Shown one piece after another: positions 1-7,240 of a stretch of 13,367 nt of DNA. The first letter of the stretch is position 1. Each line of letters opens with the position of its first letter. Source of the stretch: Chitinophagaceae bacterium (GTDB taxonomy: Bacteria > Bacteroidota > Bacteroidia > Chitinophagales > Chitinophagaceae); contig CANHSD010000054.1 of the NCBI GenBank assembly GCA_947463105.1, positions 1 through 13,367 on the forward strand, written 5' to 3'. A model generated the notes under the pieces. That model ran no database searches. It was not told where the DNA came from and saw only the letters and a program-made list of their open reading frames with translations. Both the position numbers and the translations under genes were made by a program.

Positions 1-165
1 AATGAGAAAGGTTCAAAAACTTATGTTTTGGTTGGTCTTGACAAAGAAAATAACCCAATCTTAAACTACACTGCAGTCAACATCGATGGGCAAATTAAGT
101 CAAATGAGGGCATTGTTGCAGACAGAAATTTTGAATTTGGCTGGTTCGATAATATAATAAAATAG
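1..165 (+). CDS. C-terminal end of an unknown protein (5' truncated by window)
   Basis: The first reading frame is open from base 1 to a TAG at 163-165, giving at least 54 codons of plausible protein ending in FGWFDNIIK. The piece is mostly polar with alternating hydrophobic residues (TYVLVGLD, PILNYTAVNIDG), which suggests a beta-rich soluble or exported domain, but I recognise no family. It is AT-rich like the next gene and unlike everything after 903. A perfect hairpin follows 24 bases after the stop, which supports this as a real gene end. The function cannot be given from this fragment. Confidence 0.55.
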   Translation, partial: NEKGSKTYVLVGLDKENNPILNYTAVNIDGQIKSNEGIVADRNFEFGWFDNIIK

Positions 166-189
166 CAAATCACTTCCATATTAACTACC

Positions 190-220
190 AAGTGTTTATA
201 TTCGAGCTATATAAACACTT
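190..220 (+). terminator. Perfect 12-bp stem-loop between two AT-rich genes
   Basis: Bases 190-201 (AAGTGTTTATAT) pair without mismatch with 209-220 (ATATAAACACTT) around a 7-base loop. The stem begins 24 bases after the stop of the upstream partial gene, so a terminator is the simplest reading. The stem is AT-rich and is followed by CCCCTATTTC rather than a clean T-run, so termination may be weak. It also lies just ahead of the probable start region of the seven-helix membrane protein, so a role in that gene's leader is possible. Confidence 0.5.
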
Positions 221-258
221 CCCCTATTTCGACTTACTTATTATATCTATCTCTCATA

Positions 259-903
259 TTGGGACTTATTCCCATGGTGATTTCTATTCTCATTCCAAAG
301 AAAACTAGAAATCTTAAATTAATTTCAATTTACCTATTTGCGGGGCTATTTACAGACCTATTTTTGAATCCTATCTCAAAACTCTATTTTAACTCACCGT
401 TTTTTGCTTCAAAAATTTTTACAGCTACAGAGTTCGTTCTGATTTCACTTTATTTATTTCCTTTAATTCAATTAAAGACTAAAAAAATATTTTTTTTAGT
501 CTTTTCATCCATATTTTTTCTTACAGTATTCACTGAAAACGTATTAATCAATAATCAAAATTTTGATTCTGTTTCAACAGGAGTAAGTGCCTTGATAATT
601 TTGTTTTTTTCAATAGCATACCTTTTCTCAAGAATTAAATACAATACAAATCCGGAAAACTTTAAAATTGACGGATCATTTCTTGTGGTTTCATCAATCA
701 TCATTTATTTTTCAGGCACGTTTTTTATTTACATACTATCAAAAAATAATTACTTTGATGAGAATTTTAGATTATCGTATTCACTAATCAATGCCTTAGT
801 CTTAATTGTTAGGAATATTTTAATTTTAACAGCATTTATCACTGAGCTAAAACCCTACTTGAAAAAAGAGACTTTGACACATACTTCTAAGTATTCTATC
901 TGA
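259..903 (+). CDS. Seven-helix integral membrane protein next to a two-component system
   Basis: An unnamed membrane protein of at least 214 residues. Counting from the TTG at 259, hydrophobic segments lie near residues 1-12 (truncated), 20-38, 53-71, 76-97, 105-124, 139-160 and 174-194, with short polar links and a basic tail. A glutamate inside the third segment (TATEFVLIS, E58) recalls, from memory only, an uncharacterised Bacteroidota seven-helix family often placed beside histidine kinases. The start is uncertain. ATG at 274 and TTG at 259 both cut the first helix, and the frame upstream (from about 226) encodes STYLLYLSLILG, which would complete it, yet offers no ATG, GTG or TTG; an ATT at 226 is the candidate. 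The stop overlaps the kinase ATG by one base (TGATG), implying translational coupling. The gene is much more AT-rich than the genes after it. A sensing role is inferred from context only. Confidence 0.75.
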   Translation: MGLIPMVISILIPKKTRNLKLISIYLFAGLFTDLFLNPISKLYFNSPFFASKIFTATEFVLISLYLFPLIQLKTKKIFFLVFSSIFFLTVFTENVLINNQNFDSVSTGVSALIILFFSIAYLFSRIKYNTNPENFKIDGSFLVVSSIIIYFSGTFFIYILSKNNYFDENFRLSYSLINALVLIVRNILILTAFITELKPYLKKETLTHTSKYSI

Positions 904-1736
904 TGCCGCTCCTCCAAACCATTTCATCATCTTCCAACGTTTCAACTGTGTTGTTCTTCGGCACATTGGGGATGTTGGTGCTTGCCATTGGGCTAGTGGT
1001 GTTCATTGTTTTCCACCAAAGGAAGGTCATCAAGTACCAGCAGCAACTTCAGCGATTGGAAGAGGAACAACAACAGATTCTCCTCAATGCATCCATCAGG
1101 TGGCAGGAAGAAGAAAGGCAGCTCATTGCGGCTGACCTGCATGATGATGCTGGGCCGTTGCTGGCTACAGCACGCCTTTATTTGAATGACAATCTGGTAC
1201 ACCAAGACATTTCTACCCAATTGCAGAGCATTTACAATGCCAAACAAATCATAGACGATACCATCCAGTTGATCAGGAATATCTCTCACAGCCTGATGCC
1301 TCCTACCCTAAAGAACTTTGGCTTGGAGTCAGCAATCAATGACCTCTTCCAAAAGATCAGTGGATCTGGCGCCATCAATGCAAGCTGCCGTTTTCATGAC
1401 TACCGTGAGCGACTGCTTCCGCAGCGTGAACTGCTGATTTTCCGTGTGGCACAAGAGTTGGTCAACAATATTCTCAAGCACAGCAATTCCAGTTTCATTC
1501 ACCTTACACAGAATACCAGTGACGGTAAATTCTATATCCGTTTGCACCACGATGGCAAAGGAATTAACCAGGCAGATTTTGAAAGAATGAACAAAAGTTC
1601 TGTAGGCCTGGGCCTAAAAAACATCCAAAGCAGGATGAAAGTGCTGAATGGTAGTGTGTTTTTTGAGAAAGATGCTTCCCAGACTTTCTACAAAGTCACC
1701 GTTGAAATGCCTGTTTCTGATACTACCTCCTTATAG
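903..1736 (+). CDS. Sensor histidine kinase, HPK7/NarX-type (HisKA_3 + HATPase_c)
   Basis: 277 residues. One transmembrane helix at about 15-37 is followed by a charged, glutamine-rich coiled coil (40-70) and the HisKA_3 dimerisation/phosphoacceptor box QLIAADLHDDAG, with His80 as the phosphorylated residue. The ATPase domain follows: N-box RVAQELVNNILKHS (Asn188/Asn189), G1 motif DGKG at 217-220, and G2 GLGLKNIQSR at 235-244. There is essentially no periplasmic or PAS/GAF sensor domain, so the signal must come through the membrane helix or a partner; the overlapping seven-helix gene is the obvious candidate. The ATG at 903 overlaps the preceding stop by one base. The product should sit in the inner membrane, autophosphorylate with ATP and pass the phosphate to the response regulator encoded 43 bases downstream. 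The ligand is unknown. Confidence 0.93.
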   Translation: MPLLQTISSSSNVSTVLFFGTLGMLVLAIGLVVFIVFHQRKVIKYQQQLQRLEEEQQQILLNASIRWQEEERQLIAADLHDDAGPLLATARLYLNDNLVHQDISTQLQSIYNAKQIIDDTIQLIRNISHSLMPPTLKNFGLESAINDLFQKISGSGAINASCRFHDYRERLLPQRELLIFRVAQELVNNILKHSNSSFIHLTQNTSDGKFYIRLHHDGKGINQADFERMNKSSVGLGLKNIQSRMKVLNGSVFFEKDASQTFYKVTVEMPVSDTTSL

Positions 1737-1738
1737 CT

Positions 1739-1746
1739 TATATTTG
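1739..1746 (+). promoter_or_regulatory. Candidate Bacteroidota -7 box (TATATTTG) ahead of the response regulator
   Basis: TATATTTG matches the TAnnTTTG -7 consensus exactly. It starts 3 bases after the kinase stop and lies 33 bases before the regulator ATG, leaving a leader of about 25-30 bases. No TTG sits at the usual -33 distance; in its place is CCTGTTTCTGA (1710-1720), which recurs ahead of the mnmA box. The regulator may therefore have its own promoter as well as read-through from the kinase. Confidence 0.4.
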
Positions 1747-1779
1747 TAAAGGATCTCTGAACAAGCAAACCATTGCACA

Positions 1780-2430
1780 ATGAATATCATAAAGGTTGGA
1801 GTAGCAGATGATCATAAAATCTTTCGAAAAGGAGTGATTCTTTCACTAAGACAATACACCAACCTTTCTTTCATTTTTGAGGCAGAGAATGGTGAAGAAC
1901 TGTTGACCAAGCTGAATGAAGAGCAACCAGATGTTGTACTGATGGACCTTCGCATGCCTGGAAAGGATGGGATTGAATCAACCAAGGAGGTCAGCAAACG
2001 CTATCCAAACGTGAAAATCCTTATCCTAACCATGTTTGAAGACGAAAGGTTTGTCTCTCATCTCATGGAAAATGGGGCCAATGGATATCTGCTCAAAAAT
2101 GCAGATCCTTCTGAAATCAAGAAAGCCATCATGGAAGTGATGGCAAAGGGATATTACCTCAACAATTTCGTAAACAGGGTGCTGCTAAGGAAATCAAATA
2201 CAAGAAACAAGGCCATTCCATCCCTCAACAGCGAAATTGTCATGTCTGATAAGGAAAAAGAGGTGGTAAGGCTGCTCTGCATGGAATTTACCGCTGCAGA
2301 AATTGCACAAAAAATGGAAATTTCTCCAAGAACGGTTGAATCCATCAAAGACAGGCTGATGGAACGTTTCGGGCTAAAAAATACTGCTGGACTGGTCTTC
2401 TTTGCGGTGAAAAACAACATGATTGACTGA
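1780..2430 (+). CDS. Response regulator, NarL/FixJ (LuxR) family
   Basis: 216 residues. The N-terminal receiver domain (1-120) carries the acidic pair Asp10/Asp11 (VADDHKIF), the phosphoacceptor Asp56 (VVLMDLRMPGKDG), Thr84 (LILTMF) and Lys106 (YLLKNA). A linker leads to a C-terminal LuxR-type helix-turn-helix at about 150-212, with the recognition region AAEIAQKMEISPRTVESIKDRL. All expected signalling residues are present, so it should be a phosphorylation-dependent DNA-binding transcription factor driven by the HisKA_3 kinase just upstream, the usual partner class for NarL-type regulators. The recognition helix reads RTVESIKDRLMERFG, where many relatives have RTVEVHRSNI, typical of the Bacteroidota branch. 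Targets cannot be read from the window. The start is the only sensible ATG; no clear ribosome binding site is present. Confidence 0.95.
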   Translation: MNIIKVGVADDHKIFRKGVILSLRQYTNLSFIFEAENGEELLTKLNEEQPDVVLMDLRMPGKDGIESTKEVSKRYPNVKILILTMFEDERFVSHLMENGANGYLLKNADPSEIKKAIMEVMAKGYYLNNFVNRVLLRKSNTRNKAIPSLNSEIVMSDKEKEVVRLLCMEFTAAEIAQKMEISPRTVESIKDRLMERFGLKNTAGLVFFAVKNNMID

Positions 2431-2489
2431 CGTTTTCCAATGGAATTGTCAAAATTATCCTGTTTCTGAAGCAACCTTCCTTTTTACGT

Positions 2490-2497
2490 TAACTTTG
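2490..2497 (+). promoter_or_regulatory. Probable -7 box (TAACTTTG) of mnmA
   Basis: TAACTTTG is an exact match to TAnnTTTG. It ends 10 bases before the mnmA ATG at 2508, so the transcript leader would be only a few bases long. No consensus TTG occurs at the -33 distance; CCTGTTTCTGA (2459-2469) occupies that position, as it does before the response-regulator box at 1739-1746. Confidence 0.55.
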
Positions 2498-2507
2498 TAA
2501 AAAAAAG

Positions 2508-3605
2508 ATGAGCAGGCACGGAAAAGTTCTTGTGGCAATGAGCGGTGGCATCGATAGCACTGTAGTAGCATTGATGCTACACGAACAAGGCTATGAGGTA
2601 ATTGGCATCACCATGAAAACCTGGGACTACGCGAGTTCCGGAGGAAATAAAAAAGAAACAGGCTGCTGTAACCTGGATTCCTTCAATGATGCGCGTGCTG
2701 CAGCTGTACACCATGGTTTTCCCCATTATATCTTAGATATACGTGAAGAGTTTGGTGGTTTTGTGGTTGAAAATTTTGTGGACGAATACCTGGCGGGCAG
2801 AACACCGAATCCCTGCGTGATGTGCAATACCCACATCAAGTGGCGTGCTCTGTTGAAAAGGGCCAATGCCATGGATTGTGCGTTCATTGCAACCGGGCAC
2901 TATGCCAAGGTCAGGGAAGAAAATGGCAGACACCTCATCAGCAAAGGGATTGATGAAACCAAAGACCAGAGCTATGTATTGTGGGGGCTTCAGCAAGATT
3001 TGCTGGGAAGAACCATTCTCCCCCTTGGAGGATACAGGAAAACAGCCATAAGACAAATGGCACACGATTTTGGCTACCCCGAGCTGGCTAAAAAAAGTGA
3101 AAGCTATGAAATCTGCTTTGTGCCAGACAATGATTACCGTGGATTCCTGAAACGCAATGTGGAGGGATTGGAAGAAAGAATGAAGGGTGGAACCTTTGTT
3201 GACAAACAGGGTAAGGTTCTTGGTCAGCACAAGGGCTATCCTTTCTATACCATTGGGCAAAGAAAAGGGTTGGATATTGCACTGGGTAAACCTGCATTTG
3301 TAACGGCCATTGATCCCAACACCAATACCGTGGTGCTTGGCGATGAGGAAGACCTCATGAAAAAAGACATGTATGTTGCCAAAATGAATTACATCAAGTA
3401 CGCCGGCATCAATGATGGAATGGAAGCCACCATCAGAATCCGCTACAAAGACATGGGAAGTGCAGGTACCCTGCATAATAAAGATACCGGTATTAGCGTT
3501 TCATTTTATGAAAACGCCAAAGGCATTGCACCAGGTCAGTCTGCTGTATTTTATGAAGGTGATGATGTGATTGGCGGCGGTATCATCCAAAGAACTGAGC
3601 ATTAA
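2508..3605 (+). CDS. mnmA: tRNA-specific 2-thiouridylase MnmA
   Basis: 365 residues, the normal length. The enzyme uses ATP and a persulfide sulfur to make 2-thiouridine at position 34 of the tRNAs for Lys, Glu and Gln, which stabilises wobble decoding. The N-terminal PP-loop ATPase motif is SGGIDST (12-18). The two catalytic cysteines are Cys103 in NPCVMCN and Cys203 in YEICFVPD, matching Cys102 and Cys199 of the Escherichia coli enzyme. The signatures ATGHYAK (128-134) and TKDQSYVLW (151-159), the central GQRKGL segment and the C-terminal beta-barrel are present. The ATG follows a TAnnTTTG box by only 10 bases. The stop TAA overlaps the ATG of the next gene by one base, so mnmA heads a cotranscribed group with a lipoprotein and a protease that have no obvious link to tRNA modification. 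Confidence 0.98.
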   Translation: MSRHGKVLVAMSGGIDSTVVALMLHEQGYEVIGITMKTWDYASSGGNKKETGCCNLDSFNDARAAAVHHGFPHYILDIREEFGGFVVENFVDEYLAGRTPNPCVMCNTHIKWRALLKRANAMDCAFIATGHYAKVREENGRHLISKGIDETKDQSYVLWGLQQDLLGRTILPLGGYRKTAIRQMAHDFGYPELAKKSESYEICFVPDNDYRGFLKRNVEGLEERMKGGTFVDKQGKVLGQHKGYPFYTIGQRKGLDIALGKPAFVTAIDPNTNTVVLGDEEDLMKKDMYVAKMNYIKYAGINDGMEATIRIRYKDMGSAGTLHNKDTGISVSFYENAKGIAPGQSAVFYEGDDVIGGGIIQRTEH

Positions 3606-4354
3606 TGCTGAAAAGCAAAAGCATAATCTTTCTATCCATCATCTTCATGCTGATTGCATGCAAGAAAGAGTCCGCTGTGTTCAAAACAGAAAAAATCAAG
3701 GACTACTATCCGCTTAAAGTGGGGAAATACATCAATTACAGACTGGATTCAACTGTTTACCTCAGCCTTGGTACAAAAAAGGAGGTACGCTCCTACCTCA
3801 TCCAAGACAAGGTTGATTCAATCATTGCTGATAACCTTGGCAGGCCTTCTTACAAGATAAAAAGAACCATCAGAAGCAATACGGATACCACAAAATGGAA
3901 AGACCTGATGTCTTATCTGGTAACCTTCGACAGCACAAGGCTTGAGCTTGTGCAAGACAACCAGCGCTACCTGAAAATGGTTGAACCCATTTCCAACGGG
4001 TTCAACTGGAAAGGCAATTCCTTCATCAATACAGCAGGGATCCCATCAATGCAGTACCTGGCAGACTGGAAGTATACGTATGAAAATGTAAGACGCCCTT
4101 TCACTGTGAATGGAATTTCCTATACAGAAACGGTAACGGTCAACCAAAGAAATGATACATCCGGTATTGCCACAGACAAGAAGTCCTATTTTGAGATCAA
4201 CTATTCAAAAGAAGTCTATTCAAAAAGCATAGGGCTGATTTTCAAGGATTTCCTCCATGAGGCCTGGCAACCACCCAATGCAAGTTCTTCTGGAGGATAC
4301 TACGAAGCCAACAGCTATGGCATAAGGCTAACCATCATTGGTCACAACTTTTAA
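3605..4354 (+). CDS. Predicted lipoprotein of unknown function
   Basis: 249 residues. The N-terminus is a type II signal peptide: basic MLKSKS, a hydrophobic stretch (7-17), then a lipobox LIAC with the acylated Cys19, followed by KKES. After processing the protein should be anchored in a membrane of the envelope. The mature part is rich in Tyr, Ser, Thr and Lys with alternating beta-like segments (YYPLKVGKYINYRLDST at about 34-50, YSKSIGLIFKDF near 207-218). The opening DYYPLKVGKYINYR resembles, from memory, Bacteroidota lipoproteins of unknown role that begin with a 'YYPL..G..W.Y' pattern. No catalytic motif is visible. Its ATG overlaps the mnmA stop by one base, and the protease gene follows after 6 bases, so it belongs to that transcription unit. 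Confidence 0.85.
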   Translation: MLKSKSIIFLSIIFMLIACKKESAVFKTEKIKDYYPLKVGKYINYRLDSTVYLSLGTKKEVRSYLIQDKVDSIIADNLGRPSYKIKRTIRSNTDTTKWKDLMSYLVTFDSTRLELVQDNQRYLKMVEPISNGFNWKGNSFINTAGIPSMQYLADWKYTYENVRRPFTVNGISYTETVTVNQRNDTSGIATDKKSYFEINYSKEVYSKSIGLIFKDFLHEAWQPPNASSSGGYYEANSYGIRLTIIGHNF

Positions 4355-4360
4355 TTCAAC

Positions 4361-6034
4361 ATGAAAGCTATTTTTCTAGCCATCTTGCTGCAGGGTATGA
4401 TTACCATTGGCCAGGCACAATACACAAGACATATCATTGAATTAACTGATAAAAAAGGGACCGTCCATTCCTTATCAAATCCCCAAACATTTCTTTCAAC
4501 GGAGACCATTGCCAGAAGGAAACAATTCAATATTGCCATCGACAGCACAGATCTTCCTGTGTCAAAAGTTTACCTGGACAGCATTGCCAAGGCAGGAAAG
4601 GTAGAAATCCTCAACAGCTCAAAATGGCTGAACCAGGTCCTCATCAAAACCGCTGATCAAGCTGCACTGAACAAGATATCCCAATTCGCTTTCGTTAAAA
4701 AAAGATTTCCGATTGCAAACCGACCCAGTGCAACCAATGAAGTGAAGTTCATTGAAACAACCACAGAGACCAATGTTACACAAATGGTTGCTTCAACAAA
4801 AGCCACCACACTCCAATACGGTAACAGCAGCAAGCAAGTCAACATCCATGAAGGTGAATTCCTTCACAACAAAGGGTTTCAGGGGAAAGGAATAAAGATT
4901 GCTGTACTCGATGCAGGCTTTTTCAAATACCAGAACATTGCAGCATTCGATAGCCTTAAAGTCAATGGACAGCTGAAAATGACTTGGGATTTTGTAGACA
5001 ACAATGCTTCTGTGAATGAAGACGATGCACATGGCATGCATTGTCTTTCCATCCTTGCTGCCAATCTTCCAGGTGCGTTTGTTGGAACTGCTCCAGCATC
5101 ATCTTACTATCTTTTCCGAACAGAAGATGTGGCGTCAGAATTTCCGGTTGAAGAACAAAATTGGCTGGCCGCTGCAGAAAGAGCCGACAGCATTGGGGTT
5201 CAACTGATCAGCTCATCCCTGGGCTACAATACATTTGACGATGCCAGCTTCAATTATACATATGCAGACATGAACGGTAAAAAAACAATGGTCACCAGAG
5301 GAGCTGCCATGGCGAGCAACAAAGGGATGATTGTCATGAACAGCGCTGGTAACTCAGGAAGCAGTGCATGGAAATACCTTATTGCGCCTGCAGACGGTGT
5401 TGATGTTTTGGCTGTTGGAGCAGTAAACAGCCTCAAACAAATCGCACCTTTTTCAAGCTTTGGTCCTTCATCAGACAACAGGGTCAAGCCCGATATCGCT
5501 TCTGTGGGCTGGAATACCTTTCTGATCAGCGCCAATGGAACTGTGGCACAGGCAAATGGAACTTCCTTCTCCAACCCCAATATTGCCGGGCTGGTTGCCT
5601 GCTTGTGGCAGGCATTCCCAGAGTGTTCCAACAAAGAAATCATTGCCACAGTAAGAAAAAGTGGAGACCGCTACAGCAACCCGGATGCTCGAACAGGATA
5701 TGGCATTCCCAACATGCGAGTTGCTTATGAGATGCTTGAAAAGGAAAGGAATATCAGAAATGCAAAAACCATCCTCAAGACAGATCGGCTCAAGATTTAT
5801 CCCAACCCCATGACCGACCAATTTACCATTGTTTACAATGGTAAGTCCAATGGCAAATTATTGGTTCAATTGCTTTCTATAGAAGGGAAATTGATCAGGA
5901 ATCTCTCTTACGATGTATTGGAAAATGAATACTATTTTTTCAATGTAAACGGGCTGGGGCCACAGGCACCCGGTCAATATATTTTGTCTTTCCAGGACAG
6001 CGTTGGTGCAGGAACAATAAGGATCATGAAGTAA
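4361..6034 (+). CDS. Secreted subtilisin-like (S8) serine protease with type IX secretion C-terminal domain
   Basis: 557 residues. A Sec signal peptide at 1-19 ends in GQAQ. An N-terminal pro-region (about 20-165) precedes the S8 catalytic domain (about 170-455). The triad is visible: Asp184 in IAVLDAGF, His224 in DDAHGMHC and Ser402 in GTSFSNPN, plus the oxyanion Asn331 in NSAGNSG. The C-terminal 80 residues are a Por/type A sorting domain: it opens LKIYPNPMTDQF (477-488), contains GQYILSF, and ends in a basic IRIMK. The protein should cross the inner membrane by Sec and the outer membrane by the type IX system, then be released or attached at the surface. Substrates are unknown; extracellular protein degradation is typical. 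It is last in the mnmA-lipoprotein-protease run and its final 11 bases overlap the convergent methyltransferase gene. Confidence 0.93.
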   Translation: MKAIFLAILLQGMITIGQAQYTRHIIELTDKKGTVHSLSNPQTFLSTETIARRKQFNIAIDSTDLPVSKVYLDSIAKAGKVEILNSSKWLNQVLIKTADQAALNKISQFAFVKKRFPIANRPSATNEVKFIETTTETNVTQMVASTKATTLQYGNSSKQVNIHEGEFLHNKGFQGKGIKIAVLDAGFFKYQNIAAFDSLKVNGQLKMTWDFVDNNASVNEDDAHGMHCLSILAANLPGAFVGTAPASSYYLFRTEDVASEFPVEEQNWLAAAERADSIGVQLISSSLGYNTFDDASFNYTYADMNGKKTMVTRGAAMASNKGMIVMNSAGNSGSSAWKYLIAPADGVDVLAVGAVNSLKQIAPFSSFGPSSDNRVKPDIASVGWNTFLISANGTVAQANGTSFSNPNIAGLVACLWQAFPECSNKEIIATVRKSGDRYSNPDARTGYGIPNMRVAYEMLEKERNIRNAKTILKTDRLKIYPNPMTDQFTIVYNGKSNGKLLVQLLSIEGKLIRNLSYDVLENEYYFFNVNGLGPQAPGQYILSFQDSVGAGTIRIMK

Positions 6035-7211
6035 AGAGTGCTGCAAACAAATGATCTCCGCCTTCATTGATTCCGGATATCATCTCCTTTCTTACCAGGG
6101 CAAGACCAAGCGACTGTTGAATATAATCAACAACTTCATCATTCTCTTCCTTAAATACGGAACAGGTAATATAGAGAAGATGCCCGCCAGGCTTCAATTG
6201 TGCCGGTAGCCTTGATACAATACTTTTTTGCATGAACTGGTATTCGCTGATCATGTTCTCATCAAAGGATCGCAACAACTCCGGGGTTCTACCCCATGTT
6301 CCTGAGCCACTGCAGGGAACATCGGCAACAATCAGGTCAACACCACCCTCAGGGAGATTAGACTTGGCTACCTGGGTTGACATGGGATGCTGCAGGTCTG
6401 TGCAAAAAAGTTTCTGGGCCACAATGCCGGCAAGCTTAAAACGGCGTTCCAATTCCTCAAGAATTTCTTCCCGTATGTCTGAAACATAGAGCCCTACTTT
6501 CCTGTAGCGGTCTGCCAGCATGATGGATTTTCCGCCACTGCCTGCACAAGCATCCCAAATGCTGGTTGGATGAACAGGCAAATCAGCAAGCAGGTTGATT
6601 GTTTTTTGGGAACTGATGTCTTGCACCACTGCATCAACATCAAGATCAATCACTTTCTCCACATCAATGTTCGCATCAATCCTTATGGCAATATCCCCAA
6701 TCTGTTTTGCAGGTATTGCTTGTGCTTTCAATGCAGCAAGCACCTTGTCCCGCTTGAGTGGTCTGACGCGGAGAAAAAAAGATGGCTTCTTTAGATGATG
6801 CAAGGCAAAATTATGCTGGTCAATATCGGCTGAAATGGAGGAAACACAGGGGAAAAGTTCAGATAACTGAAACCCGCTGAATTGTTGTGTTATGACATTA
6901 ATTTTTTCTTCGATGGATGATCCAATCTTATCTGCCAAGGTGGGATTGGCGAATGCCAGGTATCCCCCGTCAAAGTCATGGGTCAGAAAATAGCCCATCA
7001 TCATTTGCTCAATGGTGCTATACGTATTGGCAGCATTGCCTATCCGGAAAAACCCGAAGCACAGGTCGGCAATGATTTTTCTGTCGCGGGAACCGTATTT
7101 CTTGTGTTGCTTGAAAAATTTTTTCAGGTACACAGGAAAAGACTCCTTGAATGAAAAGGAACTGAGAATAGATGAGGCAGTACTTTGGTATGAATGGAAA
7201 TATGCACTCAT
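6024..7211 (-). CDS. RsmB/NOP2/Sun-family RNA (cytosine-C5) methyltransferase
   Basis: 395 residues. The C-terminal half is a Rossmann-fold methyltransferase: motif I DACAGSGGKSIML (220-232) for S-adenosylmethionine, VSDIREEIL (acidic strand 2), motif IV DVPCSGSGTWGR with Cys300, and motif VI TCSVFKEEN with Cys350. The two-cysteine arrangement is that of the m5C RNA methyltransferases, where the motif VI cysteine is the nucleophile and the motif IV cysteine aids product release. The N-terminal half is helical with a segment (YGSRDRKIIADLCFGFFR, 39-56) like the NusB-like domain of RsmB. The substrate is probably ribosomal RNA, but 16S C967 as in RsmB is not proven. It lies 29 bases after odhB on the same strand, with no clear promoter between, so it is probably cotranscribed with odhAB. 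It converges on the protease gene. Confidence 0.9.
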   Translation of the reverse strand: MSAYFHSYQSTASSILSSFSFKESFPVYLKKFFKQHKKYGSRDRKIIADLCFGFFRIGNAANTYSTIEQMMMGYFLTHDFDGGYLAFANPTLADKIGSSIEEKINVITQQFSGFQLSELFPCVSSISADIDQHNFALHHLKKPSFFLRVRPLKRDKVLAALKAQAIPAKQIGDIAIRIDANIDVEKVIDLDVDAVVQDISSQKTINLLADLPVHPTSIWDACAGSGGKSIMLADRYRKVGLYVSDIREEILEELERRFKLAGIVAQKLFCTDLQHPMSTQVAKSNLPEGGVDLIVADVPCSGSGTWGRTPELLRSFDENMISEYQFMQKSIVSRLPAQLKPGGHLLYITCSVFKEENDEVVDYIQQSLGLALVRKEMISGINEGGDHLFAALFTS

Positions 7212-7240
7212 CGTAATATTTTAAGGGGTTCAGGATCAGA

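Noticed and set aside
2481..2503. TTTTTAC...GTAAAAA inverted repeat as a terminator for the response regulator
   Set aside because: The arms are only 7 bp and nearly all A/T, and they coincide with the mnmA -7 box. A chance pairing of T-run and A-run is more likely.
2733..3476. 247-codon minus-strand open frame opposite mnmA
   Set aside because: It is antisense to conserved MnmA motifs, the composition looks like a reversed reading of that gene, and it has no promoter or recognisable domain.
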